38,566 bases of DNA from a virus. Under the pieces are notes generated by a model. That model saw only the letters and a list, made by a program, of their open reading frames with translations, searched no databases and had not been told where the DNA came from. Position numbers and translations under genes: made by a program. The stretch spans positions 1 through 38,566 of the IMG/VR virus record IMGVR_UViG_3300027833_000109, one strand, 5' to 3'. Within the stretch, counting starts at the first letter, position 1. The number at the start of each line of letters is the position of its first letter. Positions 31,232 to 37,588 of the stretch are shown here, in pieces.

Positions 31232-31301
31232 ATAAAACTCCTAGTAACGTGATTACGATGAATGCAATTTCAATTGCGTTTAGTACTGCTAGTAAAGTCA
31301 T
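31179..31301 (-). CDS. 40-residue single-span membrane peptide
   Basis: MTLLAVLNAIEIAFIVITLL then GVLYDYSRSTFSSGSPVPDI. The start is in an ATGA overlap with the 50-residue gene. Residues 3-23 form one membrane helix. The last 50 bases overlap the next membrane protein in another frame. Coupling and the clear membrane helix support expression, but the peptide has no recognised family. Confidence 0.45.
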   Translation of the reverse strand: MTLLAVLNAIEIAFIVITLLGVLYDYSRSTFSSGSPVPDI

Positions 31302-31450
31302 TCGTTAGTCCTGAGATGGAAGTACGCAACAGTACATACAACAGCAACTAGTACAAATACGTACAAGCCAATTGCTATCATCTGTGCGAACAAGGTTAAT
31401 AAAGCGGCTACTGCGATTGCGTAACCAAAGCGTATCAATAGTTTTTTCAT
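31298..31450 (-). CDS. 50-residue membrane protein
   Basis: MKKLLIRFGYAIAVAALLTL followed by FAQMIAIGLYVFVLVAVVCT and VAYFHLRTNE. Two hydrophobic segments (about 9-25 and 26-44) follow a short basic start, so the protein is probably a small inner-membrane protein with a hairpin topology. An earlier in-frame start would run through the terminator, so the ATG at 31450 is used. It heads the cluster of small genes after the terminator. Unknown function. Confidence 0.55.
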   Translation of the reverse strand: MKKLLIRFGYAIAVAALLTLFAQMIAIGLYVFVLVAVVCTVAYFHLRTNE

Positions 31451-31501
31451 AGGGATTCTCTGTTCATGATTCGTGAGGATCAGTTGAATTCCGATCGGGA
31501 A

Positions 31502-31524
31502 TAAAAAAGCCCACCGAAGTGGGC
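31502..31524 (-). terminator. Rho-independent terminator after the Cas4-like nuclease gene
   Basis: On the - strand GCCCAC-TTCG-GTGGGC (31524-31509) is followed by TTTTTTA (31508-31502). The stem, UUCG loop and U-run make a classical terminator that separates the polymerase/primase/nuclease unit from the small membrane genes. Confidence 0.93.
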
Positions 31525-31560
31525 AAAGGCTTGCTACTTCTACGGGGGAAACGTAGCTGG

Positions 31561-32310
31561 TTAGCTCACACCCCAGGTGCATTCTGGTTCGTCACCTTTA
31601 CGATGAGGACACCATCTGCAGCTGTCTTTGCTGGGTGTTGGAGCAAATTCTGTTTCAGTTGTCATTTTGACTGCACGTCTGTGGAACCCTGGTGCGAAGA
31701 CCATTGCTTGCTCACGCGTGTAAGTCTTTTTGGTAGTCTCACCTTTATCGAGATACCAGAACTCAACTTGTACAAACTGTAAGTGGGGGTATCTGAAGAA
31801 GGTGCCAATGGCGTAGAGCAGGCCTTGTTGCCCGTGGGATATTTCGTTACCCCACTTTTTGCCTGTCTTGTAGTCAATGACTCTAGCGGATGTATCGTCT
31901 TCTTGGACTAAGGCGTCGAGTTTGATACGCGCCCAGGTTTCTTTTTGCATCCAGCCGACTGTTGCCCAGTCGAGATCGAAACCCCATTCGCCTTCGTTTT
32001 CTACTTTGGCTTGTGCATAGAGTTCACGTAGTTCTTCAAACTCGTCTTTAAACTTGTGTAGCGAATCGTGCATTTCACCGGCGGTGCCATCAACATAGTC
32101 TTCAGCGTATTGGTGGATCTGCGTACCACGATCTGCAGCTGGTCCACTAGGTTCTTTAACGCCTTTGACACGGCTGATATATGTTCGATAAGCGCACTCT
32201 TCATATACTTTAAGTGCTGAGTAACTCCACGCTCTAACATCGCCTAGTGCCTTTGGTTTTTCGAAATCGATTACGTCGTCTGGTCTCGTGTCCTGAGTTA
32301 GCTTGATCAT
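31561..32310 (-). CDS. Cas4/RecB-like PD-(D/E)XK exonuclease with likely Fe-S cluster
   Basis: A 249-residue nuclease. Core motifs: H66 in RGTQIHQYAEDYV, D132 in RIKLDALVQED, D146 and K148 in ARVIDYKTGKK, and HGQQGLLYA. Cys39 near the N-terminus together with Cys231, Cys234 and Cys244 near the end form the four-cysteine pattern of the 4Fe-4S nucleases Cas4 and AddB. Phages use such enzymes for recombination, resection or packaging-associated cleavage. The gene is the last of its transcript, ended by a strong terminator. It has no CRISPR array or Cas1 beside it, so it is not part of a CRISPR system. Confidence 0.85.
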   Translation of the reverse strand: MIKLTQDTRPDDVIDFEKPKALGDVRAWSYSALKVYEECAYRTYISRVKGVKEPSGPAADRGTQIHQYAEDYVDGTAGEMHDSLHKFKDEFEELRELYAQAKVENEGEWGFDLDWATVGWMQKETWARIKLDALVQEDDTSARVIDYKTGKKWGNEISHGQQGLLYAIGTFFRYPHLQFVQVEFWYLDKGETTKKTYTREQAMVFAPGFHRRAVKMTTETEFAPTPSKDSCRWCPHRKGDEPECTWGVS

Positions 32311-32334
32311 AAAACTTTCCTAGATATAGTCTTT

Positions 32335-32355
32335 ACTATATTAGTATAGCTAATA
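32335..32355 (-). promoter_or_regulatory. palindromic promoter/operator of the Cas4-like nuclease gene
   Basis: TATTAGT-ATA-GCTAATA (32339-32355) has one mismatch to the dispersed palindrome. On the - strand it abuts TATAGT (32340-32335), 25 bases before the ATG at 32310, the same layout as at the helicase and primase genes. Confidence 0.6.
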
Positions 32356-32358
32356 ACA

Positions 32359-34782
32359 TTACCTAACAGCAAGTAACTTGCGATCCTTGTCGTCGAAGTA
32401 CTTGTTAGTGACTTCGTTAAATTGTTCTGTATCTAGTTTCCATTCAATAACTACCCCTCGAACTACGTTCGTTGATCGTGGCGCATTGTGTTCACGTTTC
32501 CGTTCTTTTGTTACGCCGCATCGAGCTGCTTTCTTTTGGAATTCGCGTTGAGACAAGCGGTCATCAGTTAGTACGCCATACACAACACGTAGATGTTCTA
32601 GCGGTACTACTGAATGAGGCCACTGAGACTCTGCTACCCACTGTTTAACAAAGCGTTGTGCGGTGGTGATTTCTTGTCCCTGTAATACGTTAGTTAAGCT
32701 TATGTCTAGTATGTCCATGAAGAACGAAAGGTTGCCATGACGTACGGCTGCGAAGAACTCTTCCATAACCGACATGGTTACTTGAGCCATCTGTGCTTTA
32801 GCGTTGTTAGCAATAGGTGTACGTACTAGCTGCTTGTTTACTTTGTAGTTGCGAAGTAATGCAGCGAACTTATGTAGCTCAGCGCTTATGTCATCGATGC
32901 CATCGATAACTTCTGGATATACATGCTCGAGCTTCTGCTCTTGGCGAGGTGCGATGTTGTATCGGCGGTCGCCTTCTTCAATCTTTACTGCATCCATTCG
33001 GTTAGTCAGGAAGATGAAGTTTGTGTAGTTAGGCATCTCAACTTGGTTAGAACGCATTGCACGGATAGTCATTGTGTTTTCTGTAATAGCGTTCTTGAGT
33101 TTGTCCGCAATCTTCATGGTGCCTGAGTTAGCTGACGCCATGTGGAACTCGTCAACTACTAAGAACAGTGCTTGTCGCATGTACAAGTTGAACTGCTCTT
33201 CGATGTTCTGTAATGCTCGCATTGGTACGTGCCAGGCGGTCATTGCTTTACGCTTAGTCTGGAAAATATATGCCAGCCAGTTGGTAAAGTGCTCAACCTC
33301 GAGGCTCTGTCCTCCCAAGATGTGAGTCATCAACTTGTAGATCAGTGGGCAAGAGTCTGCGATCTTAGCTGCGTCACCCATGCTGAGTGGTTCGTGCTCA
33401 CGTTTAGATAGCATGTATTCCGTCTTGCGGAACATGTTGATGTGGTACGGCACGTTTGCCAGGTTAACTGCAGCGTCGTCTGACGCTGGGTCAAAGACGA
33501 CTCTTGCATCAGGTATGTAGTCAGGCTTGCTTCGACCATGAGATCTCATGAATCCTTCGATGCTAGCTGATGAGCAAGGCATCAATGGGAACTCGTCGCT
33601 GAACTGATTAAGGTTGGGATCGAATACGCCGTTGTAGTATGTGTCTGTATAAAAGTCGCGCATTGCTACTGGGAAGTTAGCGCGGCCTTCTTTTTCCATT
33701 TCTTCTTGATACACATCAAATAGCGACTTGTAGAAGTCGGGGTCTGCTTGCTCGATTGACCAGATAGGTTCGCCTTTGAAGTTGAACATGTACGTGGGAT
33801 CTTCGAGCTTAAAGTAATACGCGTTGCTGTCGCCACCATTGACGTTACACCGTATGTACGGAGGGTTTGTATCGTCAGTGATGTGAATCGACATGCGGTC
33901 TGGATTAGTTAGAATCTCTTCCGACTTATTGTCGACGGTGGCAATGGTTAGGCGTTCTTTCTTTGCTTTGAACCCACGTTGAGTACGCAGTTTATTTTTG
34001 TGCTCGTTGCTTTTCTGATGCACAACTTCTGGGCTGATGTCACCCATGAGTTTTGCGAGGTCAAGCGTCTCCGTAATACCGGAAACACGCACGACCCGCT
34101 CGGAGGAGGTAGCGAACGGGTCGTGGGTTCCGTCTTCAAAGGTAGGAGGGGCAATGAAGATCAGTTTTGAGTTATCAGCTACGCTGGTATCTAACGGGTA
34201 CTTTAGTGAGTGCCCGTTACTAGATAGTTCTAGCTGTGACGAGAACAGCTGCGACTCAAAGTTGCAGTTCTGGAGCCACAGCTTTACTGCTTTGGCAGGC
34301 ATAGCGTGTGTTAACAGAATAAATATATGTAGCGATACTTTGTCACCTTTTAGCCCAAGACTAGAAGACGCTTGTGCTATGAAGCTGCAGTCTTGTACCT
34401 CTGCTGGTAGCTCGCGCATAACAGCTTTTGCTAGCGTACTGACATCTTTGTCAGTAAATGTTTTAGGGTTGGTGTGACTAGGTATCGTAATGCCGTCAAT
34501 ATCAAGTACGAGTAGATTAGAGTAACCGATACGATCGGTTTTGCCTGCTCGTGACTCGTTTTGTATTGGACGTTTAAGATTACCTTTAAGCAGGCAGTGA
34601 CCTTGTTTTCCGTGTTCACGAATGAGCTGCTCAAGTACTGACAAGCCAGCTGTATCTATTGGCAAGTCATGTTCGTGCGATGAGACGCTTTTAACGTGTG
34701 GGTATGGGGTAAAGCCCGTTTTTGGGCAGTGACGTTTGCTTAACCGCTGTCCATTAGCGGCTTCCAAAAAAGTAAGTTGCAT
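32359..34782 (-). CDS. primase-helicase (AEP + D5/SF3-like) lacking its Walker A loop
   Basis: An 807-residue replication protein. Residues about 80-260 look like an AEP-type primase (SNLLVLDIDG with metal-binding acidic residues; KVSLHIFILL). Residues 430-660 are a D5/SF3-like helicase: VEHFTNWLAYIFQTKRKAM, Walker B ALFLVVDEFHM (D544, E545), sensor FIFLTNRMDA and a GDRRYNIAP arginine region. Between TAW517-HV and PMRALQNIEEQ the expected GxxGxGK(G/S/T) Walker A segment of roughly 25-30 residues is absent; only 27 residues separate W517 from Walker B. The one GKT (RAGKTDR, near residue 80) is not in a P-loop setting. Without Walker A the helicase should not bind ATP. AGGAGGAG precedes the ATG, and a palindromic promoter lies upstream. 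Confidence 0.8.
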   Translation of the reverse strand: MQLTFLEAANGQRLSKRHCPKTGFTPYPHVKSVSSHEHDLPIDTAGLSVLEQLIREHGKQGHCLLKGNLKRPIQNESRAGKTDRIGYSNLLVLDIDGITIPSHTNPKTFTDKDVSTLAKAVMRELPAEVQDCSFIAQASSSLGLKGDKVSLHIFILLTHAMPAKAVKLWLQNCNFESQLFSSQLELSSNGHSLKYPLDTSVADNSKLIFIAPPTFEDGTHDPFATSSERVVRVSGITETLDLAKLMGDISPEVVHQKSNEHKNKLRTQRGFKAKKERLTIATVDNKSEEILTNPDRMSIHITDDTNPPYIRCNVNGGDSNAYYFKLEDPTYMFNFKGEPIWSIEQADPDFYKSLFDVYQEEMEKEGRANFPVAMRDFYTDTYYNGVFDPNLNQFSDEFPLMPCSSASIEGFMRSHGRSKPDYIPDARVVFDPASDDAAVNLANVPYHINMFRKTEYMLSKREHEPLSMGDAAKIADSCPLIYKLMTHILGGQSLEVEHFTNWLAYIFQTKRKAMTAWHVPMRALQNIEEQFNLYMRQALFLVVDEFHMASANSGTMKIADKLKNAITENTMTIRAMRSNQVEMPNYTNFIFLTNRMDAVKIEEGDRRYNIAPRQEQKLEHVYPEVIDGIDDISAELHKFAALLRNYKVNKQLVRTPIANNAKAQMAQVTMSVMEEFFAAVRHGNLSFFMDILDISLTNVLQGQEITTAQRFVKQWVAESQWPHSVVPLEHLRVVYGVLTDDRLSQREFQKKAARCGVTKERKREHNAPRSTNVVRGVVIEWKLDTEQFNEVTNKYFDDKDRKLLAVR

Positions 34783-34801
34783 GGCTCCTCCTACAGAGCA
34801 A

Positions 34802-34822
34802 AGTATATTAGCATAGCTAATA
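34802..34822 (-). promoter_or_regulatory. palindromic promoter/operator of the primase-helicase gene
   Basis: A perfect TATTAGC-ATA-GCTAATA (34806-34822) abuts, on the - strand, TATACT (34807-34802), 20 bases before the primase ATG. It lies 2 bases after the csrA stop, so the primase can be transcribed separately from the polymerase-csrA unit. Confidence 0.65.
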
Positions 34823-34823
34823 A

Positions 34824-35012
34824 TTATTTAGTAGGATTTGCGTTTTTGTCGAATACTTCCTGTCGATCAATCCGGATCTTGTTATCCGCTTCGAATGTTA
34901 AGCGGACTTGATTCCTGTCAACTTTTGAGACTGTTACTCTCGCCAGAACGCCGTTGTCATCGTGGATGACAACCTTCTCCATAAGTTTCCTTGTCAGTAC
35001 TAATCGTGGCAT
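34824..35012 (-). CDS. csrA: CsrA homologue, RNA-binding post-transcriptional regulator
   Basis: A 62-residue protein of the usual CsrA length and pattern: MPRLVLTRKLMEKVVIHDDN, then VTVSKVDRNQVRLTFEADNK and IRIDRQEVFDK. The beta-1 LTRK (Leu6, Arg8), the conserved NQVRLxFEA strand and Arg50 in the RIDRQEV strand correspond to the RNA-binding edge of CsrA dimers. CsrA blocks or stabilises mRNAs by binding GGA in hairpin loops, often at ribosome sites. The gene follows the DNA polymerase gene by 3 bases with only a weak ribosome site, so it may be translationally coupled. It could redirect host carbon metabolism or time phage translation. Targets are unknown. Confidence 0.88.
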   Translation of the reverse strand: MPRLVLTRKLMEKVVIHDDNGVLARVTVSKVDRNQVRLTFEADNKIRIDRQEVFDKNANPTK

Positions 35013-35015
35013 AAG

Positions 35016-36818
35016 TCACTTGCTGTAGCTAACGTCGTAGCCCCCTTCGGCATCTAGGGGGATGTCTTTCGCCCAATCAGGTGGTTTGCACATGTGGGTG
35101 ATAAGTTTGTCCATTGTAGCATCAGGATTATTAGCTTGGCTAATTAAAACGATTTCATCGTGGACAGTGAGCACAACTTCTGCATCGAGGTTGGTGTCTT
35201 GTTCGATACGAAGCATTGAATCAGTAACAATGATTCGTGATAACGCTTGTACTACGTTTTCTGCAATGCGTCCGCCCCAAGTAGACTCAGTAACACGAGA
35301 GTCGTACGTGAGCTTGCCGCGTTCAAAGCGCAGGTTGTTGTAGTGCAGAGCCATACCGTTAGGTAGATGTATTTTACCTTGGTGAAAACGAAGGCCGTGC
35401 CAAGTCTCGTCATACGTTGGGTTGATTGAGTTTGCGAGCTTTAGCTCCAACTTTTTCCATAATAAAGGTATACCTGAGTATGTACTGCGGTATGTATTTA
35501 CCACGTTGTAGGCTTCGTCAGTAGTGAATGTCATGGGTGGGCCCATAGCACCAGCTTCTAATGTCGTCTGGAACTTAGTTGCGCCCATGCCGTATCCGAG
35601 ACCGAGCACAGCTGTCTTACCAACGAAACGTTCTGTTGGGTCGTCGTGCTTGTTAATTGGGCGGTCGTAGATTACTGATGCAAGGTTGCTGTAGATGTCG
35701 TCGCCGTTGCGGAATTGCTGCAGCAGATCGTCTTCGTCTGCAAGCCACGCGAGCATACGGGCTTCGATGTTTGATAAGTCGGCAACGAATACGAGCTGTC
35801 CAGGCGGTGCGCACAACGCTTTGCGCAGCTCAGAGTTGCGCGGCATGTTTTGCATATTAATTTTTTCAGTACCGCCGAACCGGCCGGTATGTGCTGCGTA
35901 ATAACGAAGCGGCACGCTGATGGTCCCGTCGTCATGTGTTGCATCAATGAAGCGTTGTGCCCTGGTCTCCGCGATGCGACTCTTTACTGCTTTACGTGCA
36001 TCCCATACATGCTGAAACTGGGGGTACATGTTCTGCATTTGTTGGTAAGCTTTGTCACTCTTACCCAATGCAGGGATGTCTTTGCCTGTAGTAGGGCTGA
36101 CCTTGGTCGGCGGTACTAGGCCCATACTATATATGTGTTCTGCAAATTGTTGATTGGAGCTTAGTACTTTGCGGCACACGCCTGCTGCATCGATGAGCGC
36201 TTCATTGGCCGCGATTGTTTTATCACGGAACGTGGTTAGTCGTTCGCGGTCTACGATCAGCTTTGGTTCACAGAACATACGACAAGTGATATCTATGATG
36301 TCCATCTCTGATGTTGGCATCTGCTTGACTAGCTGTGTGAATATAGCGTGCGTAAGATCGACATCTTGTATGCAGTAGCCAGCGATCGCTTCTTCGAGTT
36401 CTGGATCGAGGTCGTAAATACCTTTTGCGTCGGCGAGTTCTTCGCCTTTGCGCATTGTTTCGTCATCAGGGAAGCAGCGTACAGCGCAGTCTTTAAGACG
36501 CGCTGACTGCCCTGGGAACAACCCGCGGTTCATTGCAGCAGTATCAACGTAATACTTTGGTATTACACCGTAGTGTCTGGTTAATATATAACCATCGAAT
36601 GGTGTGTTGTGGCAGATTGCCACAGTTTCCGGCCAATTTATGGCTAAAATAGCTGCTTCGGCTTCGTCTTCGCCGTACCATTCAGTCTCTTCATTATCAA
36701 TCTTGATGCCTACACCCCACACTTTGAATTTCTCGTGTCTGACGTAGTCCATGGTGGTTAGTTTAGTGAGTGATACTTTTGTATCGAAGTATGTTTCGAA
36801 GTCGAGAGTTACAAACAT
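35016..36818 (-). CDS. family A DNA polymerase with 3'-5' exonuclease
   Basis: A 600-residue replicative polymerase. Exonuclease: TLDFETYFD (D6, E8), CHNTPFDGY (N71, D75), GYCIQDVDLT (Y148, D152). Polymerase: motif A VFVADLSNIEARMLAWL (D347, E352), motif B RFVGKTAVLGLGYGMG (about 397-412), motif C VVLTVHDEIVL (H553, D554, E555). All catalytic residues are present and the length is normal for phage PolA-type enzymes without a 5' nuclease. Its ATG overlaps the upstream 67-residue gene (TAATG). It ends 3 bases before csrA. A variant of the dispersed palindrome lies inside its 3' part. Confidence 0.93.
   Translation of the reverse strand: MFVTLDFETYFDTKVSLTKLTTMDYVRHEKFKVWGVGIKIDNEETEWYGEDEAEAAILAINWPETVAICHNTPFDGYILTRHYGVIPKYYVDTAAMNRGLFPGQSARLKDCAVRCFPDDETMRKGEELADAKGIYDLDPELEEAIAGYCIQDVDLTHAIFTQLVKQMPTSEMDIIDITCRMFCEPKLIVDRERLTTFRDKTIAANEALIDAAGVCRKVLSSNQQFAEHIYSMGLVPPTKVSPTTGKDIPALGKSDKAYQQMQNMYPQFQHVWDARKAVKSRIAETRAQRFIDATHDDGTISVPLRYYAAHTGRFGGTEKINMQNMPRNSELRKALCAPPGQLVFVADLSNIEARMLAWLADEDDLLQQFRNGDDIYSNLASVIYDRPINKHDDPTERFVGKTAVLGLGYGMGATKFQTTLEAGAMGPPMTFTTDEAYNVVNTYRSTYSGIPLLWKKLELKLANSINPTYDETWHGLRFHQGKIHLPNGMALHYNNLRFERGKLTYDSRVTESTWGGRIAENVVQALSRIIVTDSMLRIEQDTNLDAEVVLTVHDEIVLISQANNPDATMDKLITHMCKPPDWAKDIPLDAEGGYDVSYSK
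35129..35145 (-). promoter_or_regulatory. palindrome variant inside the polymerase gene
   Basis: TATTAGC-TTG-GCTAATT matches the dispersed palindrome at all but the last arm base. It lies within polymerase coding sequence, 117 bases before the csrA start, with no clear -10 next to it. It may be an internal operator or a roadblock site, or a chance match. Confidence 0.35.
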
Positions 36819-37021
36819 TAAAAGGGTAGCTCCGTATCAGAGTCATTACAGGCGTACTGGGCCATGATTTCATTTTCAATACATTTGAAACGTGACTTAA
36901 GTTCGTTATATGCCTCTGGCATCCGCGACTTCATCCATACTGCGGTATAGACGTGGAACTCGGGGTGTATGTTGTCGTCTTCTAGGCTCGACAGGTTTTG
37001 GAAAAACTCTTTTGTCTTCAT
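36818..37021 (-). CDS. 67-residue hypothetical protein upstream of the polymerase
   Basis: The start is supported by AGGAGG 5 bases upstream. Sequence MKTKEFFQNLSSLEDDNIHP, then EFHVYTAVWMKSRMPEAYNE and a C-terminus CNDSDTELPF, helical and acidic at the end. The stop overlaps the polymerase start (TAATG), so the two are translationally coupled; a replication-accessory role is possible. No family was recognised. It overlaps the 3' end of the preceding gene by 116 bases in another frame. Confidence 0.65.
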   Translation of the reverse strand: MKTKEFFQNLSSLEDDNIHPEFHVYTAVWMKSRMPEAYNELKSRFKCIENEIMAQYACNDSDTELPF

Positions 37022-37211
37022 TGCATCCTCCTCGATGGAATATTTCTATGACTGTGTGCGCACTCCATTTGTCACGACGATACTGATCGTCGGTAATTAC
37101 AAACAGTTCACGGTCGTCGTTGCAGACCAGGTAACAAGTCTTCTTGAGTTCGTGTTGGATAAAGTGGCCTTCTTCTACTGCTGCTGCTACATCAGTGAAG
37201 GGGGTAGTCAT
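36906..37211 (-). CDS. 101-residue hypothetical protein
   Basis: The first 65 residues look like a compact domain (MTTPFTDVAAAVEEGHFIQH, CYLVCNDDRELFVITDDQYR, WSAHTVIEIFHRGG). The remaining 36, rich in Arg and Pro, overlap the next gene's start in another frame. Its ATG overlaps the stop of the previous gene (ATGA). Unknown function. The long out-of-frame overlap suggests the C-terminus is unconstrained or that the gene once ended earlier. Confidence 0.55.
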   Translation of the reverse strand: MTTPFTDVAAAVEEGHFIQHELKKTCYLVCNDDRELFVITDDQYRRDKWSAHTVIEIFHRGGCNEDKRVFPKPVEPRRRQHTPRVPRLYRSMDEVADARGI

Positions 37212-37528
37212 TTAAGTTCTAAACGTCTGATTTCTGCTTCTGCGTAGTACTTTATTTTCTTAGCATCACGAAGCATATCGCTGTGTGATACTTCTCCGTA
37301 CCTGTAGCAACTGCGAAAAATTTCACCTATTTGAGCGTTCATATTTTTTGCAGATATTAGGTCTTGGAGTTCATTTGCTGCTTGTGGAAGCTCGTAATAA
37401 CTAGCTGTTGATCCGTCAGAGATTGAGAGGTTTGTTTGCCAATGCTCTAAACCTGTTTTTTGGCTGCGAAGCTTGCAAGCTTCGCGAAGCTTGTCCCAAT
37501 CTTGAGGTGTTGCGTTATCTATGCTCAT
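37208..37528 (-). CDS. 106-residue hypothetical phage protein
   Basis: A helical protein starting MSIDNATPQDWDKLREACKL, with CYRYGEVSHSDMLRDAKKIK and YAEAEIRRLELK near the end. AGGAG lies 8 bases before the ATG, and a promoter-like sequence with a 17-base spacer lies 24-52 bases upstream. The stop is in an ATGA overlap with the next gene. It appears to be the first gene of the polymerase transcript. I do not recognise the family. Confidence 0.65.
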   Translation of the reverse strand: MSIDNATPQDWDKLREACKLRSQKTGLEHWQTNLSISDGSTASYYELPQAANELQDLISAKNMNAQIGEIFRSCYRYGEVSHSDMLRDAKKIKYYAEAEIRRLELK

Positions 37529-37551
37529 TAAACTCTCCTAGTAAGAGCAAA

Positions 37552-37580
37552 ATAGTACCAATACTAATATATTAGTTCAA
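37552..37580 (-). promoter_or_regulatory. promoter of the polymerase operon with embedded palindrome
   Basis: On the - strand TTGAAC (37580-37575) and TACTAT (37557-37552) are 17 bases apart, a moderate sigma70 match. The spacer and -35 edge hold the palindrome ACTAATATATTAGT (37563-37576), two outward-facing TATTAGT half-sites like those near the repressor. It is a likely regulated start of the replication transcript. Confidence 0.5.
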
Positions 37581-37588
37581 GTAATTAA

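Noticed and set aside
31561-32310. Cas4-like nuclease as a sign of a CRISPR-Cas system
   Set aside because: No repeat-spacer array, Cas1 or Cas2 is present. The gene is in a phage replication transcript, and phage Cas4/RecB-like nucleases are common without CRISPR.
34037-34477. A 146-residue + strand frame opposite the primase gene
   Set aside because: It is antisense to well-supported primase coding sequence, has no recognisable domain and no upstream ribosome site.
34560-34580. RAGKTDR in the primase protein as its missing Walker A
   Set aside because: It lacks the GxxGxGK pattern, lies in the N-terminal primase domain about 440 residues from the helicase, and precedes the primase DID motif.
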